Of a stretch of DNA of 64,000 bases, positions 26,229-35,712 are shown in pieces. Below the pieces are notes generated by a model that ran no database searches, was not told the DNA's origin, and saw nothing but the letters and a program-made list of their open reading frames with translations. Position numbers and translations under genes: made by a program. The DNA is from Azospirillum oleiclasticum (GTDB lineage: Bacteria; Pseudomonadota; Alphaproteobacteria; Azospirillales; Azospirillaceae): the NCBI RefSeq assembly GCF_013423485.1, contig NZ_JABFFR010000001.1, forward strand, positions 744,001-808,000, given 5' to 3'. The first letter of the stretch is position 1. Each line of letters begins with the position of its first letter.

Positions 26229-27518
26229 ATGACCGTTACGCCGCGGGTCGCGTTCGTACGTCTGTTGGGCTACGCCTTTTCGGCATGGGCCGGCAGCTCC
26301 TCCACCGCCCCGCGGAAGGTGGCGGCGGCCCTGTTCGCCGGTATGCTGACCCTGGGCGCCGTGCCCGCGCTGGCGGAGAAGTACGCCGCCTTCGTGATGG
26401 ACGCGCGAACGGGCGAGGTCCTGCACCAGGACAACGCCGACGATATCCGCCATCCGGCGTCGCTCACCAAGATGATGACGCTCTACCTCACCTTCGAGGC
26501 GCTGGACAGCGGCAAGCTGACCCTGGACCAGCGGTTGCCGGTCTCCTCCTTCGCGGAGAGCATGGCCCCCACCAAGCTCGGTGTGCGCGTCGGCCAGACG
26601 CTCGCCGTCGAGCATGCGATCCTCGGGCTGGTCACCAAGTCCGCCAACGACGCCGCCGTGGTGCTGGCGGAGGCGATCGGCGGCACCGAGTCGCAGTTCG
26701 CCGAGATGATGACGCGGCGGGCGCGCCAGCTCGGCATGCGCAGCACCGTCTTCCGCAACGCGTCGGGCCTGCCCAACGACGAACAGGTCACCACCGCCCG
26801 CGATTTTGCCATGCTGGGCCGGGCGCTGGTGCAGGATCATCCGAAATACTACCCCTACTTCAGCCGCCGCTCCTTCGCCTACGGCGGCCGCAACCTGCCC
26901 AACCACAACCGTCTGATGAGCCGCTACGACGGCATGGACGGGATCAAGACCGGCTACATCAACGCCTCCGGCTTCAATCTGGTGGGATCGGCGGTGCGCG
27001 ACGGGCGGCGGCTGGTCGCCGTGGTCATGGGCGGCAAGTCGGCGGTGGCCCGCGACAACCGGATGGCCGCCCTGCTCGACGACGCCTTCTCGCGCGGTCG
27101 CCGCAGCGATCCGGATGCTCCGGTCGTGGCGCGTGCCGAGCCGACCGAACGGCCGGTCACCGTCGCGGCGGTCTCGAAGAGCATTCCAGCGGCGCAGCCC
27201 GACCGTAAGCCGGCCCCGGCGCGGGGGATCGGCCAGCTCGCCGCCGCGGTCGTGCCGCCGCCGGCCGACGATGCGGAGTGGGGCATCCAGGTCGGCGCCT
27301 TCTCCAGCAAGGCCTCCGGCCAGAAGGCGTTGAGCGACGCGTCGCGCAAAGTGCCGCGCGGCGTGAAGAGCGAAATCACCCAGGTGCCGACCCGCAAGGG
27401 CACCGTCTACCGCGCCCGCTTCGTCGGGATGGAGGAGAAGGTGGCGCGGTCGCTCTGCGATCGGCTGCGCCGCGCCGGCCTTCGCTGCGTGCCGGTGTCA
27501 CCCAGCGAAGGTTTGTGA
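26229..27518 (+). CDS. D-alanyl-D-alanine carboxypeptidase with SPOR domain
   Basis: 429 residues, penicillin-binding protein of the PBP5/6 (S11) family. Signal peptide to about residue 49 (VPALAEKYAAFVMDARTGEV follows). The active site motifs are all present: SLTK (SxxK), KSAND (SxN) and KTG in GIKTGYINASG. A Pro/Ala-rich linker leads to a C-terminal SPOR domain (WGIQVGAFSSKASGQKAL to the end) that binds denuded septal peptidoglycan. It trims the terminal D-Ala of pentapeptides in the periplasm. The class is common in Rhodospirillales. Confidence 0.95.
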   Translation: MTVTPRVAFVRLLGYAFSAWAGSSSTAPRKVAAALFAGMLTLGAVPALAEKYAAFVMDARTGEVLHQDNADDIRHPASLTKMMTLYLTFEALDSGKLTLDQRLPVSSFAESMAPTKLGVRVGQTLAVEHAILGLVTKSANDAAVVLAEAIGGTESQFAEMMTRRARQLGMRSTVFRNASGLPNDEQVTTARDFAMLGRALVQDHPKYYPYFSRRSFAYGGRNLPNHNRLMSRYDGMDGIKTGYINASGFNLVGSAVRDGRRLVAVVMGGKSAVARDNRMAALLDDAFSRGRRSDPDAPVVARAEPTERPVTVAAVSKSIPAAQPDRKPAPARGIGQLAAAVVPPPADDAEWGIQVGAFSSKASGQKALSDASRKVPRGVKSEITQVPTRKGTVYRARFVGMEEKVARSLCDRLRRAGLRCVPVSPSEGL

Positions 27519-27540
27519 GCCGAAAGCCGGCCGGGGGCGG

Positions 27541-29448
27541 TCAACCGCGTTCCGGGCCACCGGGGAGCAACGAGCGGAGATAGGCGAGGGCGGGACCGGT
27601 CTTCCCGTCCACCGTCCGGATGAGGTCGGAAGGGTCTTCGATTCCCCGGTCGATGGCCTGTTCCACCGCTTGCGCCGCGGCGCGCAAGGCGGTGCAGCCA
27701 TAGACACCCGCCACGCCCGCGATGCGGTGCGCCAGCGCCGACACCTCCTCCCGGTTGCCGGATGTCCAGGCGGCCATCAGCGCCGCATGGTGTGCCGCCA
27801 GCGCGGCTTCCGTCGTTCCGATCAGGGCGTTCACCCGCTCCGCCGGCAGCATCTCCCGCATCTGGCGGATGGCGGTCTCGTCGACGTCGGTCGCCCCGGC
27901 GGGGGCTGCGACCGGCTCGTGCGCAGGCTCCGGCGGTGAGGCGTCGTTGGTGAACAGCCGGCGGAGCAGCGGCTCCAGAGTGTCCCAGCGCAGCGGCTTC
28001 GGCAGCACCGCGTCGGCCCCGGCCGCCTCGGCGTCCCGCGCGTCATCGGGAATGGCGCTTGCCGTCAGCACGACGATACGCGTGCCAGCGCGCCGCGGGT
28101 CCGGCAGCGCGCGGATCGCGCGCGTCGCGCCGATCCCGTCCAGCCTCGGCATGCGCAGATCCATGATCACAAGGTCGGCCGGCTCGCGCACCACGCTCTC
28201 GACGGCCGCCGCCCCATCCTCGGCCAGTGTGACGCTGTGGCCGTTCCGGCCGAGCAGCGCCGCGGCCACCATCCGGTTCAGCGGCTCGTCGTCCGCCACC
28301 ACGATGCGCAGCGGCGGCAGCGTTCCGGCCGGCACTGGAGCGTTGCCGCCCTCCGATGCTGCCGTGGGTGGCCTGGGCGGCCGGGCGCCGGTCGATTGCA
28401 GAGACGCGGCGAGGGCCAAGGCGGTCACCAGCCCGGACGCCAGCGCCGCCGCGACGAGCGCGGGGGCGACCGGCCGAAAGCCCGGCGTATCTCCGTTCGA
28501 CGTGGCCCGGGCCAGCGCACCCAACGCGTCCGCGCGGTCTCGGGCGCCGTGCGCGGCGGCCAGGGCCGCGGCCGCCAGGTCGGCCAGGGCCTCCCGGCGC
28601 TCGAAAACGTTGTCCGTGTCCACCCCCAGGGCCGCGAGCCGTCGGGCGGCGTCCATCCGCCGCACCGTCGTTTCATCGACGCGCTCGGACTCCAGCGTCC
28701 GACGCAGTCGATCGGCCAGTCTGCCGGCCTCCGAGCGGTGCTTGGCCAGATCGGCTGCATCGCCGGTCGCAAGCGCCGCGTAGAGATGGGAGGCCAACTC
28801 GTCCCCGGTTTCGTCCAGATCGTTCCGCGCCTCGTGCCGGCGGGTGCCGTCCGCGTCATCACCGGGCAGTGTGGCTCGTGCCGCATCACCCGGCAGGGCA
28901 AGGCTCCGTTCGAACAGCCGATGACGTTCCCGCACCTGACGGGCAATCGCGTCCAGGGCCCGGACCTCCTCGTCGTGGCGGGCGACGAGCCGGCGCAAAT
29001 CCTCGATCTCCGCGCCGATTCCCGCCAGCAGCCGGCGCATGGTGGCGGCCGTCGTGCTGTCGGAACCGTCCGGTGGCAACCGTGACAGAAGCGCGGCGAT
29101 ACGGGCCGCGTCCAGTTCCAGACGCGCGCGGGCCGGGTCCCGTCCGGATGGACCGGCGGCGGCGTAAAGCGCGATGCTGGTGGCAAGCTGTCCGGAGACG
29201 TCCGCGAGTTCGCCCGTCGTGCTGTGGATGGGCTCGGTCCCGCCATTCCCGTCCGCGATGGCCCAACCGGCCACCCCGGCCAGTCCGGTGGCACCGCCCG
29301 CCAGAAGGCCGGCGACGAGCGCGGCCCCCACGACCGCGGTCAACCGTCGCCCCGGCGGCCAGGGCGACCCGACGTCTCCCCCCTCTCCGGTCATGTCCGT
29401 GTGGTCGGTCGCGGTCATCGGGCGTGGCGGTTCGTTGCGTGGCGGCAC
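27541..29448 (-). CDS. Membrane-anchored receiver-HPt protein without kinase domain
   Basis: 635 residues if GTG 29448 is the start; ATG 29418 is also possible. TM1 at about 37-62, a helical periplasmic-type sensor region (75-325), TM2 at about 328-350, then a receiver domain (380-500) with DD at 386-387, phosphoacceptor Asp430 in IMDLRMP and Lys484. A C-terminal HPt domain follows with phospho-His574 in ALAHRIAGVAG. This is the layout of a hybrid sensor kinase such as TorS, but DHp and ATPase domains are missing between TM2 and the receiver. It must therefore receive phosphate from another kinase. Confidence 0.85.
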   Translation of the reverse strand: MPPRNEPPRPMTATDHTDMTGEGGDVGSPWPPGRRLTAVVGAALVAGLLAGGATGLAGVAGWAIADGNGGTEPIHSTTGELADVSGQLATSIALYAAAGPSGRDPARARLELDAARIAALLSRLPPDGSDSTTAATMRRLLAGIGAEIEDLRRLVARHDEEVRALDAIARQVRERHRLFERSLALPGDAARATLPGDDADGTRRHEARNDLDETGDELASHLYAALATGDAADLAKHRSEAGRLADRLRRTLESERVDETTVRRMDAARRLAALGVDTDNVFERREALADLAAAALAAAHGARDRADALGALARATSNGDTPGFRPVAPALVAAALASGLVTALALAASLQSTGARPPRPPTAASEGGNAPVPAGTLPPLRIVVADDEPLNRMVAAALLGRNGHSVTLAEDGAAAVESVVREPADLVIMDLRMPRLDGIGATRAIRALPDPRRAGTRIVVLTASAIPDDARDAEAAGADAVLPKPLRWDTLEPLLRRLFTNDASPPEPAHEPVAAPAGATDVDETAIRQMREMLPAERVNALIGTTEAALAAHHAALMAAWTSGNREEVSALAHRIAGVAGVYGCTALRAAAQAVEQAIDRGIEDPSDLIRTVDGKTGPALAYLRSLLPGGPERG

Positions 29449-29451
29449 TGC

Positions 29452-29928
29452 TTACCGCGTCAACGCCGTCCGGTTCCAGGGGTGCCGCAGGCGCATATGG
29501 ATATGCTCGATGCCGCCGTCGTCGTAGGGAGCGCCTTCCGGCGTGAAACCGAAGCGGCCGTAGAAGTCCCGCAGATGCGCCTGGGCGCCGATCACCACCT
29601 CGGCCGCCGGGTGCTCCCGCTCCAGACGGTCGAGCGCCGCGGCCACCAGCGTCGCCCCGAGACCGCGGCCGCGCGCCTCCGCCGCCACCACGATGCGGCC
29701 GAAGGACGCGGGCCCGCCGGCTTCGGCCGGTGCCATGGTCCGCAGATAGCCGACCAGCCGTCCTTCGGGACTGTCGGTCACCAGCAGGTGCAGCGCCCGC
29801 AGATCCACGAAGTCGAGATCGGGATAGGCCGACGCCTGCTCCACCACCAGAATCCCCTGCCGGAAAGCCAGGATCTCATAGAGCGCTGCGGCGGTGAGTT
29901 CGTCGAAACGGTACCAGCGGCTGTGCAC
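29452..29928 (-). CDS. ElaA-like GNAT N-acetyltransferase
   Basis: 158 residues from GTG 29928. Typical ElaA blocks: LYEILAFRQGILVVEQASAY at the start and LVGYLRTM, then the acetyl-CoA loop RIVVAAEARGRGLGATLV, and the C-terminal GFTPEGAPYDDGGIEHIHM. The substrate is unknown in the family. It lies in line with mmcB (19 bp apart) and just ahead of the receiver-HPt gene on the same strand. Confidence 0.9.
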   Translation of the reverse strand: MHSRWYRFDELTAAALYEILAFRQGILVVEQASAYPDLDFVDLRALHLLVTDSPEGRLVGYLRTMAPAEAGGPASFGRIVVAAEARGRGLGATLVAAALDRLEREHPAAEVVIGAQAHLRDFYGRFGFTPEGAPYDDGGIEHIHMRLRHPWNRTALTR

Positions 29929-29946
29929 GGCGCTGTCCTCGGCGGT

Positions 29947-30465
29947 TCAGGAGTTCGGCACGGAGGCGGTGAACAGCGGGTCCTCGATCCGGTGCAGCCG
30001 GCCGGCGGCGACCAGGGCCGCGCGCTGGATCAGGCTCTTGCGGCGGGCCGCGGCCAGCCGTTCGACCGGCGCCTCGCGCAGCACCGCGGCTCCGAAGGCA
30101 TCGGCAACCATCAGGCCGCAGTCGTCGGGGATCAGCTCCGTCGGGAATCGGTCGTCAACCGCGAAATAGAAGGCATCGCACCAGTCCCGGTATTCCGGCC
30201 ATTTGCGGTCGGTGCGGAAATCGGTGACGGAGCTCTTCACCTCGACGATGATCAGGGTTCCCGCCGGATCGAAGGCGAGCACGTCGGCGCGCCGGCTGCA
30301 CGGCAGGCTGAATTCCATCAGGCTGGCGAACCCGCGTTCGGCCAACCCGCGCCGCACACCGCGGGTGATTACCGGCGCGCCGGCTGGCGGCGGCTGGTCG
30401 TCTGCACCGATCGCCGCATCGGCGGTCCGGTCCGTGTCGATTTCGGTCATCGCAGCGTCGTTCAT
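29947..30465 (-). CDS. mmcB: MmcB family DNA repair protein
   Basis: 172 residues. The family (DUF1052) is found in alphaproteobacteria, and in Caulobacter it is a DNA-damage-induced repair factor. The nuclease-like core is FSLPCSRRADVLAFDPAGTL followed by IIVEVKSSVTDF, then KWPEYRDWCDAFYFAVDD and CGLMVADAFGAAVLREAP. This PD-(D/E)XK-like E-x-K motif (EVK) fits a nuclease fold. The start is uncertain because 16-17 bp tandem copies each supply a start codon: 30465, 30481 and 30498. Confidence 0.9.
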   Translation of the reverse strand: MNDAAMTEIDTDRTADAAIGADDQPPPAGAPVITRGVRRGLAERGFASLMEFSLPCSRRADVLAFDPAGTLIIVEVKSSVTDFRTDRKWPEYRDWCDAFYFAVDDRFPTELIPDDCGLMVADAFGAAVLREAPVERLAAARRKSLIQRAALVAAGRLHRIEDPLFTASVPNS

Positions 30466-30498
30466 GGGCAGCGTCGTTCACGGGGCAGCGTCGTTCAT
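30452..30498 (-). repeat. Triplicated start region of mmcB
   Basis: GCAGCGTCGTTCA occurs three times, starting at 30452, 30468 and 30485 (periods 16 and 17). On the minus strand each copy begins with a start codon (ATG, GTG, ATG) followed by AACGACGCTGC. The outermost would give a six-residue peptide ending in TGA that overlaps the middle GTG. Confidence 0.7.
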
Positions 30499-30668
30499 GG
30501 TTTGATCCTACGACAATGGACCGCCGTCGCAAGCCTGCCAAGTGGAATCGCGTTCTCCGATGCCGCCCGCCGTCCCATCCCCGCCCGGCGGGCTCTGCCC
30601 GAAAGCCGAATTGATTCGATGGCGGAACGGCATACCCTTGTCGCGACCTGGTGCCCGCCGATCTGGGG

Positions 30669-32006
30669 ATGGCGTTGACTGCGAACGATGACGTGGGGTG
30701 GGGGGCTGTGCTGGTCTTCGATCGGGACGGGACCCTGCTGTCCTGGTCGGCCGAGGTGCCGCGGCTCGAGGGGGCGCCCGCCGGACTGGTCCGCGGCATG
30801 CCGCGGGCGGCGTTTGCCACCCTGTTCGATCGGCATGTGGTCGCCGAGACGGCACTCGCCGACGGCGGCTCCGTATGCGCGTTCCAGTCCGGACGGCCGG
30901 CGCCGGTGCCGTCGGGCCGGTTGTTCGCCGCCGCGAGCCACGACCTGAGGCAACCGCTGGCGGCGCTGTCGCTCCTTATGGGCGTGCTCGACGACCGGGT
31001 GCGCGACCGCGATGCCCGCGACCTGCTGACATCCGCGACGGCGGCGTTGCAATCGATGCGCGCGAAGATCGACGGCCATCTGGACCTGGCCCGTCTTCAA
31101 GCCGGTCTGCTGGAGACGGAGGTCGGGCTGCACGCGGTCAACGGCGTGCTCATGCGGCTGGCGCTCGATTTCTCCCCGCGGTTCCAGTCGCGGGGGCTGC
31201 GCTTTTCCGTGCTGCCGAGCTCGACCCTGGTCCGCACCGATCCGACGCTGCTCGAGCGCATCCTCTCGGCGTTGCTGGAGAACGCCCTGCGTCACACGGG
31301 AGAGGGGCGCGTCATCCTCGGCTGCCGACGGTCGGCCGGAACCCTCCGGATCGAGGTCTGGGACACCGCCGGCGGGCTCGACCCCGAGCGGCTGACCGCG
31401 CTTCGCCAAGCGCTGTCACAGCCGGTCCCCATGTTCGGCGACGGGCTGGGGCTCGGCCTGATCCTGGCGGCCGGCCTGTCGCGCCGTCTGGGGCACAGGC
31501 TGGATGTGCGGTCTGTGACCGGGCAGGGCACCGTTTTCTCGATCACGCTTCCCGGCGTCGCCGACACCGGATCATCGACGCAGATCGCGCCGGAGTCCGG
31601 CGGTGCCGACCTGTATGTCGGGCGGGCGAATGTCCTGATCATCGAAGACGACCGGCTGGTCCTCGAAGCTCTCGACACGCTCCTGCGGCAATGGGGGTGC
31701 GTCACGACCGGCGCGGACTCCTTCGATCAGGCGACGGAACGGTTGAACGGCGCCGAAGCCGCACCGGACCTCATCATCGCCGATCTCCGGCTGAAGGGGG
31801 CGGCGAACGGCATCGTTGCCATCCGGCAGATATCCCGCAGCCTGGGCACGGACGTACCCGGCCTGATCCTGACGGGGGAAACGGACCCGATCCGGCTGCG
31901 CGAGGCGCGCCTGTCCGGCTACCCGATCCTGCACAAGCCCTTCCCGCCGCTGGCCTTGCGGGCCTTGGTGGCGCGCCTGCTCGGGCGGACCACGCTGTCT
32001 GTGTAG
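30669..32006 (+). CDS. Soluble hybrid histidine kinase
   Basis: About 445 residues from ATG 30669; a GTG at 30651 would add six. A short PAS-like N-terminus (LVFDRDGTLLSWSAEVPRLE) leads to the DHp helix with the H-box AASHDLRQPL, then an ATPase domain (N-box ENALRHTGEG, G-boxes DTAGGL and GDGLGLGLILAAG), and a C-terminal receiver with the acidic pair EDD, Asp in IADLRL and Lys in LHKPF. No membrane segment. The H-box resembles that of the kinase just downstream. Confidence 0.9.
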   Translation: MALTANDDVGWGAVLVFDRDGTLLSWSAEVPRLEGAPAGLVRGMPRAAFATLFDRHVVAETALADGGSVCAFQSGRPAPVPSGRLFAAASHDLRQPLAALSLLMGVLDDRVRDRDARDLLTSATAALQSMRAKIDGHLDLARLQAGLLETEVGLHAVNGVLMRLALDFSPRFQSRGLRFSVLPSSTLVRTDPTLLERILSALLENALRHTGEGRVILGCRRSAGTLRIEVWDTAGGLDPERLTALRQALSQPVPMFGDGLGLGLILAAGLSRRLGHRLDVRSVTGQGTVFSITLPGVADTGSSTQIAPESGGADLYVGRANVLIIEDDRLVLEALDTLLRQWGCVTTGADSFDQATERLNGAEAAPDLIIADLRLKGAANGIVAIRQISRSLGTDVPGLILTGETDPIRLREARLSGYPILHKPFPPLALRALVARLLGRTTLSV

Positions 32007-32251
32007 ATCCCGCGTGCCACGCCAGGACTGGCGCTCCCATCCTTGTTTCAAAATTGTAGGAAATTGAAATTTTTAAATCAATCCGTTAAAGATCGCGAGT
32101 TCTAGTCTTTGTCGTTGGATTGACGAGCGATCGTCAAACTTTAGTGGCATTGTTAAAATATTTCAAAGTCGCCTGTGGAATCTTGAATGGTGCCTGTGTA
32201 CCCTGCCGTACGTGCCATGGATCATGTCGACAATGGACAGAGGCGCAGTGA

Positions 32252-34423
32252 ATGGCGATGCGGGTGCTCAGCGGGGTCACCGACCGTTTCGCGACTGCCG
32301 TGCTTGTGGGAACGGGCGCGGCCTTGTCCATCCTGATGGCTGCGGTGCTGTTCAATGTCACGGACACCGCAACGGATGTGAGGCTCGAGCAGACCGCCGC
32401 CGGCTATGCTCGCGAGATCCGCCATGAGCTCGACCGCTACGAGATGGTGTTGGACGCGGTGCGCCTGCATCTGGCCACCCGGCCGCGCATCGGTGCCGTG
32501 GAGACGTTCGAACATGCCGGTCCCCTGCTGCAGCGGCTGGCCGGATTGCGCGGCATGGACTGGCTCGACCGGGAGGACGCGCAGCACCTGCTCGCCTCGG
32601 CACCGCCCGCCGAACCGCATGCCGATGAGCGACCTCTGTCCGGCATCATAAGCCATGATGTTCAAGCGGCGCAGGGAGGCCTGCCCCGGTGGGCGGCATT
32701 GTCCGGCCCGTCGCTGCGTGTCCCTGAACTTCCCAAGCTGGTCGAGCGTGCCTGCCGGACCGGCCGGATCGTCACCGGGGAACTGGTGGAGGTCCCCGCG
32801 GGTCCGTCCGAACCACCGGCCGACCGCCGCAGCGTCGTCCTTCTGGCGCCGGTCCATGCGGCCATGGAGGAGCGCGCCGACATCCAGACGACCTTGATGA
32901 GCGGTGCATCGTCGGAGCGTTCAGCCTGCGACGGTGTGCGCGGCATCATGGTTCTGGCCGCGTGGCCGGATCGGATCGCCGCGGCGGCGTTCGGGCGGAT
33001 CCCGTGGAATGTCGGCACGCTGGGCCTGCTCGACATGTCCGCTCCGCCAGGACGCAGGCTTCTGGCCGTTCACGGCGCGGCGGACGTGGCGGACGAGGCG
33101 GTGATCCTGGGGGCGGAGCGGTGGCTGCACTCGATCGAGGTCGGCGATCGGCAATGGGGTGTCTTCGTGCAGCGCTCCATGGGCACGCGGCTGTCCGCGT
33201 CCGTCGCGCCGCCGTCCGCGGTGCTGGCGATCGGTCTCACCTTCACCAGCCTGATGGCGGGCCATCTCTGGCGTGAGCGGCGGGACAAGGCCCGTTACCG
33301 GACCGAGGCATCGACACGCGCCGCCATGGCGCGTGCGCTCCGCACCAGCGAGGAGCGCATCCATCTGGCGCTTCGTCACGCGCGCGTCGTGCTGGCCAGT
33401 CTGGATCGCGATCTGCGCTACACTTGGCACTACGATCCACCGGCGATGCGATGGAGCGACGATGTGGTGGGCCGCGGCAACGGCGACCTGTTTCCGCCGC
33501 AGGACGCCGCCGTTCTGGACCGCATCATGCGGCGGGTGATAGAGACGGGTCTGGGCAGCCGGCAACAGGTGCGGCTCAGTGTCCTCGGCACCGAGCGGGC
33601 CTTCGACGTCGTCATCGAACCCTTGCGCCAGGACAATGGCGAGATCGTCGGCGTCACCTGCGCGGCGATGGACATCACGGAGCTCTGGCGGACCCGGGAG
33701 GCGCTGGCCGATGCCCGCGCCGCGGCGGAACGCGCCAGTTTCGCCAAGTCCCGCTTCCTGGCGGCGGCCAGCCATGACCTGCGCCAGCCCTTCCAGGCGA
33801 TGAGCCTGTTCCACCACATCCTTACCGAGACCCTGAGCGATCCGAAACAGCGGGAGATCGCCGGCAAGCTGGGGGAAGCGCTGACCGCCGGCAACGCGCT
33901 GCTGGCCACGCTCCTGGACATCTCGACGCTGGAGATCGGCAGCGTCCAGCCGAAGCCGGCGGCTTTTCCCATCCAGAACCTGATCGACCGGCTCGGCAAT
34001 GAATTCGGGGCCCAGGCGAACAGCCGCGGCCTGTCCTTCCGGCTGGCCGTCACTTCCGCAACGGTGCGCAGCGATCCGGTGCTGCTGGAGCGGATGATCC
34101 GCAATCTGCTGGTCAACGCGCTGCGTTACACCCGCGCCGGGGGAATCCTGCTGGGCTGCCGGCGGCGCGCGGGGCGACTGCGCATCGAGGTGATCGACAC
34201 CGGGCCGGGCATCGCGACGGAGCAGCTGGAGCGCATCTTCGAGGAATTCTATCGCGGCGAGACGGACCGCCGCGACAGCGGTGTCGGGCTGGGCCTGGGG
34301 CTGGCCATCGTCCGCCGCATGTCGGAGATCCTGGACCACCCGGTGGTCGTCCGTTCGCGGGTCGGGCGCGGAACGATGTTCGCCATCTCCGTTCCCTTCG
34401 CCGACCCGGACGAGGAGACATAG
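32252..34423 (+). CDS. Membrane sensor histidine kinase with PAS domain
   Basis: 723 residues. TM1 at about 13-36, a periplasmic CHASE-like sensor region to about 320, TM2 near 325-345, a PAS domain (about 365-485, ending in CAAMDITELWRTRE), a coiled coil, and a DHp domain with AASHDLRQPFQAMSLFHH. The ATPase domain has NLLVNALRYTRAGG, DTGPGIATE and a G-rich VGLGLGLAIVRRM. No receiver is present, so it should phosphorylate a separate partner. AGAGGCGCAG lies upstream of ATG 32252. The H-box and organisation point to common ancestry with the preceding kinase. Confidence 0.93.
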   Translation: MAMRVLSGVTDRFATAVLVGTGAALSILMAAVLFNVTDTATDVRLEQTAAGYAREIRHELDRYEMVLDAVRLHLATRPRIGAVETFEHAGPLLQRLAGLRGMDWLDREDAQHLLASAPPAEPHADERPLSGIISHDVQAAQGGLPRWAALSGPSLRVPELPKLVERACRTGRIVTGELVEVPAGPSEPPADRRSVVLLAPVHAAMEERADIQTTLMSGASSERSACDGVRGIMVLAAWPDRIAAAAFGRIPWNVGTLGLLDMSAPPGRRLLAVHGAADVADEAVILGAERWLHSIEVGDRQWGVFVQRSMGTRLSASVAPPSAVLAIGLTFTSLMAGHLWRERRDKARYRTEASTRAAMARALRTSEERIHLALRHARVVLASLDRDLRYTWHYDPPAMRWSDDVVGRGNGDLFPPQDAAVLDRIMRRVIETGLGSRQQVRLSVLGTERAFDVVIEPLRQDNGEIVGVTCAAMDITELWRTREALADARAAAERASFAKSRFLAAASHDLRQPFQAMSLFHHILTETLSDPKQREIAGKLGEALTAGNALLATLLDISTLEIGSVQPKPAAFPIQNLIDRLGNEFGAQANSRGLSFRLAVTSATVRSDPVLLERMIRNLLVNALRYTRAGGILLGCRRRAGRLRIEVIDTGPGIATEQLERIFEEFYRGETDRRDSGVGLGLGLAIVRRMSEILDHPVVVRSRVGRGTMFAISVPFADPDEET

Positions 34424-34451
34424 CGCCGCCTCGCCCGGTTCCGGTCCTTGG

Positions 34452-35558
34452 TCAGGCGACCAGCGCGCTGTCGAGCGCCGGATAATCGGTGTAGCCGACC
34501 TCCGTGCCGCCGTAGAAGCTCGCCCGGTCGCCGACCGCCAGCGGCGCGCCCTGGCGGAAGCGGGCAGGGAGGTCGGGGTTGGCGATGAAGGGTGCGCCGT
34601 AGGAGACGAGGTCGGCCGCCCTCTCGGCCAGCGCCGCGTCGCCGGTGGCCCGGTCGTAGCCGCCGTTGATCATGAACAGCCCGTTGAACAGGCGGCGCAA
34701 GGCTGGCGCCACCGCCGGCGCATCCTCCGGCTTCGCCATGGCGGAGCCGGGCAGCCCCTCGATGATGTGCAGGTAGGCGAGCCCGAAGCGGTTCAGCCCC
34801 TCCGTCGCGTGGCTGAAGGTGGCGAGCGGGTCGCTGTCGCTCATGCTGTTGAAGGTGCCCGTGGGCGACAGGCGGACGCCGACGCGGTCGGCGCCGATGG
34901 CGGCCGCCACCGCCTCCGTCACCTCGAACAGGAAGCGCGCGCGGTTGGCGATCGAACCGCCATAGCCGTCGGTGCGCTGGTTGGTGCCGTCGCGCAGGAA
35001 CTGGTCGATCAGGTAGCCGTTGGCGCCGTGGATCTCCACCCCGTCCAGCCCGGCGTCGAACACCGCGCGGCGGGCCGCCTCGGCGAAGGCGCGGACGATG
35101 CCGGGAATCTCCTCCGCGTCGAGGGCGCGGGGGACGACGTAATCCTTCATGCCCTCGTGCGTGTAGACCTGCCCGGCCAGCGGGATCGCGGAAGGGGCCA
35201 CCGGCAGCCCGCCGTCCGGCTGGAACAGCGGGTGGGAGACGCGGCCGGTGTGCCAGATCTGAGTGAAGATGCGCCCGCCGCGCTCGTGCACCGCGTCGGC
35301 GACCCGGCGCCAGCCGGCGGCCTGCTCGTTGGTGTGGATGCCCGGGGTGTCGGGGTAGCCCTGCGCGTCGGCGCGGACCTGCGTCGCCTCGGTGATGATC
35401 AGCCCGGCCGTCGCGCGCTGGCCGTAATAGGTCGCCATCAGCGGCGTCGGCACATTGCCGGCACCGGCGCGGCTGCGCGTCATCGGCGCCATGACGATGC
35501 GGTTCGGCAGGTCGAAACGGCCGAGCCGGACGGGGGTGAAGAGGTCGGGAGTGCTCAC
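34452..35558 (-). CDS. Old-yellow-enzyme-type ene reductase (NemA-like)
   Basis: 368 residues from GTG 35558 (GGAG six bases upstream); ATG 35570 is the alternative. FMN-dependent TIM barrel: NRIVMAPMTRSRA, EATQV, the substrate-binding HGANGYLIDQFLRDGTNQR and GGSI, RVGVRLSPTGTFN, and C-terminal phosphate-binding FMINGGYD and GAPFIANPDL. It reduces electrophilic alkenes or N-ethylmaleimide with NAD(P)H. It is transcribed away from a TetR regulator, with a palindrome between them, the classical arrangement for electrophile-inducible detoxification. Confidence 0.95.
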   Translation of the reverse strand: MSTPDLFTPVRLGRFDLPNRIVMAPMTRSRAGAGNVPTPLMATYYGQRATAGLIITEATQVRADAQGYPDTPGIHTNEQAAGWRRVADAVHERGGRIFTQIWHTGRVSHPLFQPDGGLPVAPSAIPLAGQVYTHEGMKDYVVPRALDAEEIPGIVRAFAEAARRAVFDAGLDGVEIHGANGYLIDQFLRDGTNQRTDGYGGSIANRARFLFEVTEAVAAAIGADRVGVRLSPTGTFNSMSDSDPLATFSHATEGLNRFGLAYLHIIEGLPGSAMAKPEDAPAVAPALRRLFNGLFMINGGYDRATGDAALAERAADLVSYGAPFIANPDLPARFRQGAPLAVGDRASFYGGTEVGYTDYPALDSALVA

Positions 35559-35595
35559 CGTGTGCTCCATTGCCGTGGTGTGGCGGACCATGTAT

Positions 35596-35611
35596 GTATG
35601 TGGGTACATAC
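35596..35611. promoter_or_regulatory. Candidate TetR operator
   Basis: GTATGT and ACATAC flank a four-base spacer (GGGT), 38 bp upstream of the ene reductase start. The GTAT repeats continue to the left (35592-35601), giving overlapping half-sites. Likely bound by the divergently encoded TetR protein. Confidence 0.6.
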
Positions 35612-35712
35612 TTACGAAGCCACGCCCACTTGTCAAGAGGCAGTCCGCGTCCTTATCTTCGAAGCACGCGGGGCACGCCGGACCGCCGCCCCCGCGCCAG
35701 AGAGGAAGTCCA

